27,979 bases of DNA from an uncultured Clostridia bacterium (GCA_947176115.1 CAMWPK010000002.1:1-27979); one strand, 5' to 3'. Counted from the first letter of the stretch, positions 15,701 to 24,410 are shown. Made by a program: numbers and translations. The notes: generated by a model not told the origin, from the letters alone.

Positions 15701-16897
15701 TTCACTGGGCGCGGAAACGTTAGAATTATCGTTACCTGAAGTCGCCGATCCTTGCATACCCAGACCTGAACCTGCGTAGGAAAGGGAAAGTCCCAAAATG
15801 ATATTGTCAATCATACCTTGAGTAGAAGCGTCATCGCCTATTCCGCCTTCGGCTCTGGAATACTCTGAATTAGAACCTACTACCGTAGCCGCAATGTTAT
15901 AGTTACGCGCTCTTTCTGAAATACCGGTATTTTGGTGATTTCTGCTTGTCATATTAAACGTAGCGCTACCCACCAATATTACGTTGCTGATTTCCGAATC
16001 TTTAGAATGCATCGTACCGGCAATACCACCGGCTCTAATCGTTGCGTTGGCTCTTTGTTGCCACGTAATGAGACCAGATTTCGTGGAATTTGCCGCTGTG
16101 ACGTTGAACGTACCGACAAAGTTCGTGTATTGCGCAGTAATATTGGTAATAGTGCCTGCGTTTCTACCTGCAACTCCGCCGAAATTGATGGAGAAGGCAT
16201 TTCCCGTCAAAGAATCAACGCCACTGTTGAAAGACTCAATAGAAAGCGAACCGTTGGTATAGTTGTATGTAAACGAACCGCTGACGTCAAGATCGCAGTT
16301 GCTAATTACGCCCGTAGTCGCATTGGTACCGCATATCATACCTACGTAGTTAGGTACGATGTTAGAACTATTGTTGGCGATAGTAAGTCCCGATATCTCA
16401 TATCTGAACTTGAAATTCTTAATCGTGCCTTCGTTGAAAGCTACGAACATACCGTAATCCATACCGCCCAAAGTTCCAAAAGTGTCACGGTAGTTGGGAG
16501 CTGTGCCATTGTCGTCTTGAAGCGTAACCGTCCATCCGTTGCCGTTGATAGTTCTGCCTTGCGCGAAGCCCACAGTAGAGCCGACACCGCTAGCATTGAA
16601 AACTATATCGGTGGTAAGATAACCGTACGTTTCGCTACTCGAAAGGAAGTTTTGCAACTCAGTAGCGTTACTGATCGCCATAGCGTCCGCAGGAGCTTCT
16701 GCAGGCTTCTCTGTACCGCCCCCGATTGTCGAACTATTAGCGTTGATAGTTACGCCGGTATTGACGAGATTTACACTCCCGCCGACGTAATTGTCGCTAT
16801 TTGACTGGGCGCCCACGGAGAGCAGTACGCCCGCCGTGATTGCCAATACTAAAGATATGATGCAAATTGCTGAAACTATTTTCTTTCTAGCCGTCAT
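12746..16897 (-). CDS. Large cell-surface protein: signal peptide, beta-helix, Ig/MBG-like repeats, C-terminal membrane anchor
   Basis: The product (about 1383 residues from the ATG at 16897) has a signal peptide (KKIVSAICIISLVLAITAGVL, ending near GAQS). A Gly/Asn-rich N-terminal third has GLUG-like motifs (GGVAGRNAGTITN, AGGIAGTMHS), suggesting a right-handed beta-helix. The middle has Ig-like beta domains with DAQDDHSGV and VTDNAGRKS motifs. A YDG-type segment (TKTFDGTDTFEG, about residue 1015) and an MBG-type segment (YYGYSLPELTYTAYG) follow. The end is a Thr/Asn-rich linker, one hydrophobic helix and a basic tail KRAKR; no LPXTG motif is seen. The frame extends 6 codons upstream, but GAGGAGG 6 bases before 16897 decides this start. 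One base separates it from the upstream lipoprotein's stop, so translation is coupled. Likely adhesive or structural; ligand unknown. Confidence 0.85.
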   Translation of the reverse strand: MTARKKIVSAICIISLVLAITAGVLLSVGAQSNSDNYVGGSVNLVNTGVTINANSSTIGGGTEKPAEAPADAMAISNATELQNFLSSSETYGYLTTDIVFNASGVGSTVGFAQGRTINGNGWTVTLQDDNGTAPNYRDTFGTLGGMDYGMFVAFNEGTIKNFKFRYEISGLTIANNSSNIVPNYVGMICGTNATTGVISNCDLDVSGSFTYNYTNGSLSIESFNSGVDSLTGNAFSINFGGVAGRNAGTITNITAQYTNFVGTFNVTAANSTKSGLITWQQRANATIRAGGIAGTMHSKDSEISNVILVGSATFNMTSRNHQNTGISERARNYNIAATVVGSNSEYSRAEGGIGDDASTQGMIDNIILGLSLSYAGSGLGMQGSATSGNDNSNVSAPSEQSINAVVFCGKATNVTILNKTDKVVSSQNVDYQTDHCNCGIGTNSGNHETGYGNVINTGDYSDVELSMNPDGAQIIKVTPKDTHNSMLGELEFTKYTGRNADAESGVLQSPTGEDTIDYGTGVPKNDITYLYNMVDVRQDSYTFMVSPYQSTSAKYWEVDVYCYQIADVSEANDLTEGWANEYTYNGFDFLTQQLKFTTKDNSKSGIVNPAGFYAVSSGDDQSRITSARLPGEYSFTLQEKEAGLSYVSIEDRVVVFASDTVNLAPFAFKVKNAEMQIKNYTAEWLANNWLSEKTDFEFELINGLEGSADGYVYEVNGSEYRRTGLTITNDTSTKGRTYTVYLTSGGVQVTNPIVYTVKVDLENPILSIPRYEHPADIYYTHNRISIDAQDDHSGVASLYLYSYNKETGELEHSHNIIEECITGSNDQSYIDKDTGYYVWYFQDTGRKVIEVTDNAGRKSSFELNVKIDTFVPTISVDAYYMADIPGIDSNGQQIITPTKTPYDGGEVEKAVYFDVTAQFGEAGGEIQYSYDNEQWYTYTGTLTVKESADIYFRALSNTYDHPAMDSYPYNRKYQLTTYWEKNVQVGSDGSTQVIVPFKVTVVLETVIITLDDVIISGTTKTFDGTDTFEGTIEATEEFKAKINGDIIFTVAYKDVNASDEAMISISAVCTDDTKVLDSQISDYVGRIEKREISVVIDSKDKYYGYSLPELTYTAYGMIPGFEETVEIYVVKGEGCEDLPYELLPQTKRDETKDGYVITVVEGMTFKNYVLPEANITIGKLHIDLAPIDRLVYNKGEFTGLDTKNIATRNLEIGFTRANGNYEKLDVKFERRVYAEGNDGVAHETFVLQEDMTVAPAGFYRVTISLPEFDTVGGSLWSMYELDSKIATFMIKVIDASVFDKKEEEKPPVDDTTETGSDVVNNGTQIGIYENGGSTNTDSTDMPIDSTNNKTRDYVAMISIFCAVLILIAFAIGVGRVIIKRAKR

Positions 16898-16898
16898 A

Positions 16899-19800
16899 TT
16901 ACACCTCCTCATCATTTGCTACACTGTTGCCGGTGATGTTTACCGTCACAGTGCAGTATTGCTCATAGTCGCCGTTGCGGTCGATGTATACTCTTACTTT
17001 ATACTCGCCGTCTTCTTTGACTATTACGTCGTCAGTAACCCAAGTTACGTTTGCCATTACGATATCTTCGCCAAGCAAGATTTCCATATAGCTTCTAGCG
17101 TTGAAGAACGCATCCAAGCCTTCGAAGTCTTTATCGCTTACGTCTATAGTAATCTCATCCTCCAGCAAGGACATCTTTATGCTTGGTACGATGACTGTGA
17201 CAGTCGTTTCAAACAAGGACTTGCCGTCTTCGCCCAATACGTCTATTGATACAGGGCAGTCAATTCTCGACTCAATTCCATTCATCGCGTCTGCAAATGC
17301 ATTGCTGTTAAGGATACCTGATATATCGATAGTGACAGGTACGTCTCTCTTGATTGTTCTGTCGCTCGTCACGAAGTTGAGAACCGACGTGATGCACTTA
17401 TCAAATTCTACTCCACCGTAGATGCAGTACTTCCAGTCGAAGACTGTCGTTCTGCTCGACGATGCAAGAGCTACGATATCAGTCGAAACTACGTTGACTT
17501 CGATACCTTCCATTACCCATTGATTGTAATCGCCCTCGTTGATGATTGCCGAAGCGAAGTACTGTCCGCCCTTAAGGTCAATCTTTACGGCTGAAGTATC
17601 CCACTTAACTCTTGCAGTATACTTGAGCCACTCCTCACCGTTATAACCGACTACCGTTATTTCTTCAGGGAAGGATTCGTCGTTTACGTATTCGAGATAG
17701 TCAGTCTCAATATAGTTGAGCTCGTTGCGCTCGATATAGTAGAGATCAAACGGCTTGAACTCGATATTGAGTAACATATCTTGCTCGTATATTGTACCTG
17801 CGCCAACGTGTACGTTAACGGTATAGATAGCCGGAACTTGAGCGTCAGACCTAGTTATGTTCTTAACGTTGATATTCCTATTATTGATGTCCGTCCAGTT
17901 GAAAGTAGCAGGCAAGTTGCGATAGAAGGAATCATTTACCTTTACTCTTATCGTGCCGGCTTCTTCAAGAGCATTAAGTTTGTCTTTATAGTCGTACGCA
18001 TTGAGTTGCAAAGTATCGAGAGTGAGTCCTTCGTCCTCAAAATGAATTGTGAACTGATAATCTTTTCCTCCAATCGTTACGCTTGCGTTATTCTCACCGT
18101 TTACTCTACCGTGCGGAAGATTGATATCCACGTGCGTAAGAAGTCGTTCTATCTCATTGCCATCTTTATCTTGACCGAACGTCGCAGTCACGTAGGTAGG
18201 TACGTCTCTCATAGCCTTAACTTCCATATCCTTGATAGACTGTATCTCTAAGCTATCCAAGGTAAGCGTGACTCTAAGCGTCACTCTCTTACTGATTTCT
18301 GTAGCGTTTGCCGTACCCACGAATACGTATACGCCGTCTTTAATATAACTTGGATTGCTTGGGTCTGTGAAGGCAAGTCTTGCGTTGAACGTATCAAGAT
18401 CCACACTTCCGTCCTCAAGAGCCCAATTTATTTTATAGAAACTGTCTACCTCCCAATTTGACTTGGTATGAACTCTTACGTTTTCCTCAAACATATCCAT
18501 AAGGTTAAGATCGAACGTTCTATTGAAGTAGATACTGGTCGCTTGGTGCTCCCAACTTACTACTTCGTTGGCTTTTGCATTGAATATATAGATACCAAAG
18601 CCTAAGTCCGCTCTGCGATTGTTGCCGGAATCGTTAGGGTCAGTATAATCGGCGGAGTTGGAACCTATTGCCGTAATATTTGCAAGTTTTCCGTCCGTCA
18701 AAGATACGTTGACCTTCAAATCCTCTACGTTAGGTAGCGGTAGGAACCTTTGAACCAAAGCGTGAACTTGGCTCTTGATGCCTTCGTTTCCGGCTATTGA
18801 ACCTACGATATTACCTATACCGCCAGTCGTCATATTACCCACTTGTTTCTTTATCAACGGAATGAGTACGTATTCATACAAGTCGTTGAAGAATGTATTT
18901 GAATTTACGTTGTCATAATTCAAAGTCACAGGACCTTCGCCAGTCAAATCGCCCAAATCAAGATTGGTAAACAAGTTTTTGAGCGTATCTTTAAGGAATT
19001 TGCTGATAAATACGCCGTTGATATCAACATCTACGTCAATATCCAACTTACCGGTCAAAGTGACTTTAACTCCCGGAATTATTTGCTCGATAGGCGTAGA
19101 TTCGGATTCGCTGGTAGTCTCATGAACTCCGTCGCACTTATTTGCGCAAACTTCGTCCTCGCAAGTTTCGTCTAGACAATTTCCGCAAACTTCGCACTTA
19201 TGACGGCACTTATGCGTTACTGAAGGCTTTTGAGTCGGCAATGCGCCGTCCGGAACTTCGATTACTCCGCCGGAACTACCGACGTTGCTACCGTCGCTTT
19301 CGCCAAACAGACCGCTCAAAGCATTTATCAACGAAGTCTTGATGTCAGCGTCTATTCCTATATTAAGAACTTCGCCTGTCAACTGATATACTACCAAGTT
19401 AACGTTGAGCATCTTGTCTGTGCCCTTGAATTGCACTTTCTTACCGTCAATATCCAAATATGCGTAGATAAGAGCGTTGTTCTCATTGGTAACCCAACCG
19501 TTGTACATCTCAACAACGATTGATTTGTAAGGAGCCTCTAAGCCGTTACCTAGCGTTTCTGTTCTTCCCTCAGCCGCAGTTGATCTACGGAGAACTATTC
19601 TCGTCTTGTTCTCGTGCGACGAGTAGTCTACGTTTTGGTTATATAAATCTATCGTGAAGTTAAGATTTTCTGCCGCAAGTATGCTATCGACAAGCATTTC
19701 AGCGTTTACTGCGTTGTATACGCCAAATTCCTTCTTTGCCAAGCTGTTGATTGCTTCTTCGATTCTAGGTTGATCTCTCTTAGCGCTTTCGCTCTCTTTA

Positions 19801-22256
19801 CCTAGGGTAATTCTAAGACCGAGTTTAGCGGCAATTCCCAAATCGAGTTCTGCATTTACAGATCCGTCAAAGTTGAGTTCTGCATTGAAACCTGCGTCAA
19901 TACCGAGATCCATAGAGAGCATTCTCATAAGCAAAGTTATAAAATAACTGTCTAATGCGACGCCCAATGAGTCGCCTTCAATCTCTACGCCGGATGACGT
20001 AAATATGTCGGAGTCAACTTCGTCTAAGAATTCGTCATAGGTGTCAGACGCGCCCAACATACCTCTCAATAACTTGAAGATATCCACGTTGGCAAGACAG
20101 AACTTCATAAAGCCAAGTCCCGACAAATCAACGTAGGTGTTGGAGTTCTCATTATAAGCCGCAATCAAAGTATCTCCGTCCGGAGTGATTACTTCAATGA
20201 GCACTCTTCCGTCGCCTGTTTCTTCATCATAATTTGTAGCAAGACGTATATTGAAAGTTCCTTGATACTCGCTCAAATCAAGCGCAATTGGGAATTTGAG
20301 ATAGGTACTGCTGTTTGCCACTGCCATTATACCGTTGATAATAGAAGTCAAGTTGACCGTCGTATTGACAGTTGACAAGTCAATCGCCATGCTTACGTCC
20401 AAGTCGCTGAGCAAATTGAGCGCAAACGTCAAGATAATGCTCTCAATGTCCGTGCCGTAATTTTGCGTATCTCCTATGCTCTCTTGCACGTACTCTCTGG
20501 TGATTTTCGCTTTACCTATTCCAAAATTGTCAGCTCTGAATGTCAAAATATTCATTGCCGATACTTCTATATATTCTATACCGCCCTTAAAAAGACCGAT
20601 AGTAAATTCACCGAATATCGGGTAATTAATATCAACTTTAGCCAAATTACCGATTACTTCGAATAACTTTTCATTGATAATAACGGTTATGTGATCACCG
20701 CCTTCCATATCAATGCACTCTTCAAGACCAAGAAGTTTCAAAACGCCGGTGATTACTTCTTGAAGCGATGGGGACAAAATCATCTCGCCATCTCTGCTGA
20801 TGCTGGATGAAAGCACTCCTACCGTTGCCACTGTAGGATGGAATTGAGTGCCCAGGAATCCGTCGATATAACCGGTAATCAACTCTACGAGTTGAGCGAT
20901 ATATTCTTTCAACGGAAGTTTAATTGCGACGTTAATACCGCCTTCGGCAAAACCGTTTACGCCGTCGCCCAATGCCTTGACATAGAGATATCCGTCAAGA
21001 TAATTGGCTCTGACAAGCTCGTTTTCGCCTGCATACAACATTATATTTATATAATTGTTGTCCGTTTTGCTTCCATAGAGGTCAGGATCAAGTGAAGCCT
21101 TAATATCAAGACCGTAATTAGCATGAGCGTTGAGAACTAATATTCCCTCGCCGAACATCTTCTTGCCCAAGAAACTGTCAATCAACGCGCCTACATCGAA
21201 AGGCTCGTCGCCCGTGTTGAGATCAAGAGAAAGGTCTAAGTTGAGATTACCAAGCGTAAGCGTCTGGTAATTATCCAATTCATCCGGAATATCAAGCTCC
21301 AAAGGCTCGGAACCAAAAGTAATTGCGTTCTCAAGACCAAATATAGGTTGTTTATAATTCTCGCTTTCAGGGTCGTTATCAAGAAGCTCTAAGTTGAACT
21401 CCGTCAATCTTCCGTTGTCAACGGTAGCCGTAATAGATCCGTTAATAAGCGGTACCATACTGAGAAGCTGAGCCACGAAAGTCAAATCCAAGTTCAAATC
21501 TTCAGGCAAGAACATTCCGACAAGTCCGTCTTTGTCAAGCATACCTATTAGAGGATCCAACATACCTTGAAGATTGAGCGGAAGTTCAAACTTCTCTACG
21601 CCGTCAGCCACTTCATATACGAGATCGTCCGACGAAGACAAACCGCCCGTCAAAATTCCTATTGCAAGGTCAATAATATTCATTATATCCAAACCGCCCA
21701 AATCGATACCTTTAAGCAATTCGGTGATAGTATCAGGCAATTTGTCTACAATGGACAATAAGTAATTTACGTCAATTTCAGCTATGTTGTAAATAGCTTT
21801 TTCGTCATCGTCGCCTATTTGGATAAACAGCCTTGAATTGACTACGTAGATTGCAGACGCAATCTTTCCCGTATCGTCGCTCTTAAATACCGCAGACAAC
21901 TGAAAATCATTCTCTGACATGTTGCCTTTGACCGTCATACGATACTTTTTACCCTTTACTATAGCATAGCCTTCAAAGTTCAAAGACATATATTCGCTAG
22001 GCATAGAATCAAATATATATGCCATTGCATCCTTAAAACTTTCAGCTTGTACAGGGGGCTTCTCTTCTACTACCGGTGGCGGTAAAATCGGCGGATCCGG
22101 GGTAGGATCAGGATTAGGTTTTACATTTCCCGAATCCGTTTTATCGCCATCCTTGTCGCCAGGCTTTGTTTTGACACAAGCTACTAATGCTATTGATAGC
22201 GTAAATACTGCTAATAGCAGTACTGCTATCATCACAATCAATCTCTTGTTGCGCAT
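16899..22256 (-). CDS. Giant (1785-residue) lipoprotein with repeated beta-rich domains and a Cys-rich insert
   Basis: I do not recognise the overall family. The start has a Lys/Arg stretch, a hydrophobic core and the lipobox LVAC (near residues 24-27), so it should be a lipidated surface protein. A Pro/Asp/Lys linker follows (about 30-70). Residues 70-1000 hold several units of similar make-up: an amphipathic strand pair such as ANYLDGYLYVKALG, a hydrophobic helix of the IxxLLxxI type, then an NFTIDLY/LNLDLSLDL-like beta repeat. This recalls lipid-carrying LolA-type folds, but only loosely. Residues 1015-1045 form a 7-Cys, 3-His cluster. The C-terminal 700 residues are Ig-like strands. It is the first gene of a two-gene operon; AAGGAGG precedes the ATG. 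No catalytic motif is seen. Confidence 0.8.
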   Translation of the reverse strand: MRNKRLIVMIAVLLLAVFTLSIALVACVKTKPGDKDGDKTDSGNVKPNPDPTPDPPILPPPVVEEKPPVQAESFKDAMAYIFDSMPSEYMSLNFEGYAIVKGKKYRMTVKGNMSENDFQLSAVFKSDDTGKIASAIYVVNSRLFIQIGDDDEKAIYNIAEIDVNYLLSIVDKLPDTITELLKGIDLGGLDIMNIIDLAIGILTGGLSSSDDLVYEVADGVEKFELPLNLQGMLDPLIGMLDKDGLVGMFLPEDLNLDLTFVAQLLSMVPLINGSITATVDNGRLTEFNLELLDNDPESENYKQPIFGLENAITFGSEPLELDIPDELDNYQTLTLGNLNLDLSLDLNTGDEPFDVGALIDSFLGKKMFGEGILVLNAHANYGLDIKASLDPDLYGSKTDNNYINIMLYAGENELVRANYLDGYLYVKALGDGVNGFAEGGINVAIKLPLKEYIAQLVELITGYIDGFLGTQFHPTVATVGVLSSSISRDGEMILSPSLQEVITGVLKLLGLEECIDMEGGDHITVIINEKLFEVIGNLAKVDINYPIFGEFTIGLFKGGIEYIEVSAMNILTFRADNFGIGKAKITREYVQESIGDTQNYGTDIESIILTFALNLLSDLDVSMAIDLSTVNTTVNLTSIINGIMAVANSSTYLKFPIALDLSEYQGTFNIRLATNYDEETGDGRVLIEVITPDGDTLIAAYNENSNTYVDLSGLGFMKFCLANVDIFKLLRGMLGASDTYDEFLDEVDSDIFTSSGVEIEGDSLGVALDSYFITLLMRMLSMDLGIDAGFNAELNFDGSVNAELDLGIAAKLGLRITLGKESESAKRDQPRIEEAINSLAKKEFGVYNAVNAEMLVDSILAAENLNFTIDLYNQNVDYSSHENKTRIVLRRSTAAEGRTETLGNGLEAPYKSIVVEMYNGWVTNENNALIYAYLDIDGKKVQFKGTDKMLNVNLVVYQLTGEVLNIGIDADIKTSLINALSGLFGESDGSNVGSSGGVIEVPDGALPTQKPSVTHKCRHKCEVCGNCLDETCEDEVCANKCDGVHETTSESESTPIEQIIPGVKVTLTGKLDIDVDVDINGVFISKFLKDTLKNLFTNLDLGDLTGEGPVTLNYDNVNSNTFFNDLYEYVLIPLIKKQVGNMTTGGIGNIVGSIAGNEGIKSQVHALVQRFLPLPNVEDLKVNVSLTDGKLANITAIGSNSADYTDPNDSGNNRRADLGFGIYIFNAKANEVVSWEHQATSIYFNRTFDLNLMDMFEENVRVHTKSNWEVDSFYKINWALEDGSVDLDTFNARLAFTDPSNPSYIKDGVYVFVGTANATEISKRVTLRVTLTLDSLEIQSIKDMEVKAMRDVPTYVTATFGQDKDGNEIERLLTHVDINLPHGRVNGENNASVTIGGKDYQFTIHFEDEGLTLDTLQLNAYDYKDKLNALEEAGTIRVKVNDSFYRNLPATFNWTDINNRNINVKNITRSDAQVPAIYTVNVHVGAGTIYEQDMLLNIEFKPFDLYYIERNELNYIETDYLEYVNDESFPEEITVVGYNGEEWLKYTARVKWDTSAVKIDLKGGQYFASAIINEGDYNQWVMEGIEVNVVSTDIVALASSSRTTVFDWKYCIYGGVEFDKCITSVLNFVTSDRTIKRDVPVTIDISGILNSNAFADAMNGIESRIDCPVSIDVLGEDGKSLFETTVTVIVPSIKMSLLEDEITIDVSDKDFEGLDAFFNARSYMEILLGEDIVMANVTWVTDDVIVKEDGEYKVRVYIDRNGDYEQYCTVTVNITGNSVANDEEV
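19122..19214 (-). other. Cys/His-rich cluster inside the giant lipoprotein
   Basis: Translated residues 1015-1045 have the spacing C-x3-C-x2-C-x2-C-x4-C-x4-C-x3-C with His at 1015, 1019 and 1045, and are flanked by Pro/Thr/Ser-rich linker. The rest of this huge protein has only scattered Cys. Similar HKCE-CG-C-type clusters are remembered from other secreted Clostridia proteins; metal binding or disulfide cross-linking is an inference. Confidence 0.7.
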
Positions 22257-22356
22257 AATTCTCTCCCTCCTTCAAATTATTGCGTTGCATCCGTCACTTT
22301 ATTTTACTCAAATATAAGATAAAATGCCATAACGCATATTTTAGGACAGTTTCATT

Positions 22357-22419
22357 ATTATACATCAACCTTAAACTTTCATTAAACTTTTGAAATTTTT
22401 TCGAATTTTTTTATTTTTT
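22357..22419 (-). promoter_or_regulatory. Extended -10 promoter with upstream A-tracts for the surface operon
   Basis: Minus-strand TGTATAAT (22364-22357) is an extended -10 with a poor -35 hexamer. T runs on plus at 22388-22391, 22396-22401, 22406-22412 and 22414-22419 are A-tracts in the -40 to -75 region relative to it, like an UP element, and could make up for the weak -35. The leader would be about 94 nt. Confidence 0.5.
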
Positions 22420-22516
22420 GTCGCTTAAAACTTAAAAATACCTTAAAAAATTAATTGTTTTTGTGAATTTTTTCCAAATTTTCCCAAAATGTGAGAAAAA
22501 TTAACTCAATAGAGTG

Positions 22517-22550
22517 TGAGTAGATTGTTAGTTTTTTAACAATCTACTCA
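22517..22550 (-). terminator. 14-bp perfect hairpin overlapping the glpK stop codon
   Basis: TGAGTAGATTGTTA (22517-22530) and TAACAATCTACTCA (22537-22550) pair perfectly around a 6-base loop. The TAG stop of the kinase gene (22546-22544) is inside the stem. No U tract follows directly on the minus strand; the nearest is TTAATTTTT about 15 bases on. Terminator or 3'-end stabiliser. Confidence 0.65.
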
Positions 22551-24388
22551 TATTTAGTTCTTGCTACCGCGCTCTCCCAACCCAGAAGCAATTCATACCG
22601 AGAATTGTCATCCATTGTCGGCTTAAATACCTTACCCTTACCTATTTGAGTTCTAAGTCTATCGACGTCTTTCCATACTCCTACGCAAAGACCTGCCAAA
22701 TAGCATACTCCCAAAGCAGTGGTTTCTACCACAGCGGGTCGCAAAACCTCCGCTTGAAGTAAATCTGCTTGAAATTTCATAAGTATATCGGATACGCTTG
22801 CTCCGCCGTCTACCGCCAGCGCCGTTATCTTCCTGCCAATATCGCTTTCCATCGCATGAACGACGTCGAATACCTGATAAGCAATGGACTCCAACGCCGC
22901 GCGCACGAAATGCTCTCTCTTTACGCCTCTGGTAAGCCCCACTACGGTGCCCCTTGCGTTTGCGTCCCAGTGCGGAGCGCCCAAACCTACAAAGGCGGGG
23001 ACAATGTATACCCCGTTGGTATTCTCTACCGTCGCCGAAAGTTCGTCGGCTTCTCTTGCAGAAGATATGAGTTTCATTTCATCTCTCAGCCACTGCAATA
23101 CCGCGCCCCCGACGAATACGCTACCCTCAAGCACGTATTGCGGTCTGCCGTCTTGCATACTTGCCGACAACGTTGTGATAAGTCCGCGCTTTGAAGTGAC
23201 AAACTCGCTTCCTGTATTCATAAGAGTAAAACAGCCTGTGCCGTATGTATTCTTTACGCTTCCTTTCTCCACGCAAAGATGTCCGAACAATGCCGATTGT
23301 TGGTCGCCCGCTACACCGCAAATAGGTATTTCTGCTCCTGCGACAGTTTTATCGCATACTCCGTAGTTATAAGATGACGGAAATACGGCGGGTAACATAT
23401 TCTTTGGTATATCGTAAAGTTCAAGCAACTCGTCGTCCCACTCAAGCGTCTTGATATTGAACATCATAGTTCTTGACGCATTGGTATAATCCGTAGCGTG
23501 AATCTTACCGCCGGAAAGTTTCCACATCAAATAAGTATCTACCGTGCCGAAGAGAAGTTGACCTTTTTGCGCTTTCTCTCTAGCTCCCTTTACGTTGTCA
23601 AGTATCCACTTGAGCTTGGTCGCAGAAAAATACGCGTCTACAGTCAAGCCTGTCTTGGAATATATAATTTCGTCGTACCCCTTTGCTTTCAACTCGTCGC
23701 AATAATCAGCCGTACGACGGCATTGCCATACTATAGCGTTGTAGATTGGCTTTCCCGTGGTCTTATCCCACACGATTGACGTTTCGCGTTGGTTGGTAAT
23801 GCCTATAGCGGAAATATCGCTAAGCGCAACTCCGCTCTTGCCGATTGCCGACTTGAACACTTCATACTGACTTTCCCAAATATCCTCGGGGTCATGTTCT
23901 ACCCAACCCGCGCGAGGATAAATTTGCTTGAACTCCTTTTGCGCCGAACTTACTATCTTGCCGTAATCGTCAAAGACTATGGCTCTTGATGACGTCGTGC
24001 CTTGATCTAATGATACCAAATATTTTCTTGGACTTTTAGCAACCGATTTCGTAGCGATAAAATCTACTCCCAGTCCCAACACGTCCTCAACTATTACTTG
24101 ACCAATCTCTATCGGCGCCTGCTCAATCACTCCGTCCAGAAGTTGGAGCGCGTCAAACATCTTATCCTTGGGTATCGGCTCGCTAGTCTTGACGCTTACC
24201 ATATTTATTACTCCGCCCGCTACGTCTACCACCGAAGTAACGACTCGCTTTGGACAGATTGATTCATCCTTAGCATACTTTGCGCCACGAGGACAAGTAT
24301 TGCCAGTGACTATAATATTGTCCCTGTCACTGTCGTCAACTTGCAAATGACATCCCATCGGACAGCAAATACATATCATTTCTTTCAT
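22544..24388 (-). CDS. glpK: DUF1667 domain fused to glycerol kinase
   Basis: One 614-residue frame joins two proteins that are normally separate. Residues 1-117 are a complete DUF1667 unit with Cys6, Cys8, Cys9, Cys13, Cys32 (GNTCPRG) and Cys45 (CPKR), a pattern able to bind an iron-sulfur cluster. Residues 121-614 are a full-length glycerol kinase (FGGY family): DQGTTSSRAIVFD (128-140), the GWVEHDPEDIW segment, TYGTGCF and AVDGGAS. The kinase makes sn-glycerol-3-phosphate from glycerol and ATP. No stop, start or frame break lies between the halves, and AAGGAGG sits 7 bases before the DUF1667 ATG, while no ribosome site precedes the kinase part. It is last in the operon after two flavoprotein genes that would oxidise its product. 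Only sequencing error at the junction would undo the fusion. Confidence 0.92.
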   Translation of the reverse strand: MKEMICICCPMGCHLQVDDSDRDNIIVTGNTCPRGAKYAKDESICPKRVVTSVVDVAGGVINMVSVKTSEPIPKDKMFDALQLLDGVIEQAPIEIGQVIVEDVLGLGVDFIATKSVAKSPRKYLVSLDQGTTSSRAIVFDDYGKIVSSAQKEFKQIYPRAGWVEHDPEDIWESQYEVFKSAIGKSGVALSDISAIGITNQRETSIVWDKTTGKPIYNAIVWQCRRTADYCDELKAKGYDEIIYSKTGLTVDAYFSATKLKWILDNVKGAREKAQKGQLLFGTVDTYLMWKLSGGKIHATDYTNASRTMMFNIKTLEWDDELLELYDIPKNMLPAVFPSSYNYGVCDKTVAGAEIPICGVAGDQQSALFGHLCVEKGSVKNTYGTGCFTLMNTGSEFVTSKRGLITTLSASMQDGRPQYVLEGSVFVGGAVLQWLRDEMKLISSAREADELSATVENTNGVYIVPAFVGLGAPHWDANARGTVVGLTRGVKREHFVRAALESIAYQVFDVVHAMESDIGRKITALAVDGGASVSDILMKFQADLLQAEVLRPAVVETTALGVCYLAGLCVGVWKDVDRLRTQIGKGKVFKPTMDDNSRYELLLGWESAVARTKYE

Positions 24389-24410
24389 ATACTTTCCTCC
24401 TTATCTCCCC

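Noticed and set aside
15932..16804. Long plus-strand open frame (290 codons) and many other plus-strand frames opposite the surface and metabolic genes
   Set aside because: They lie antisense to well-supported genes with domains, ribosome sites and promoters, lack their own ribosome sites, and their residues (Arg/Ser/Val/Cys-rich) look like reverse-frame shadow.
16898..16915. Start of the membrane-anchored surface protein at 16915
   Set aside because: That ATG overlaps the lipoprotein gene with no ribosome site, whereas GAGGAGG sits 6 bases before the ATG at 16897 and the signal peptide fits better.
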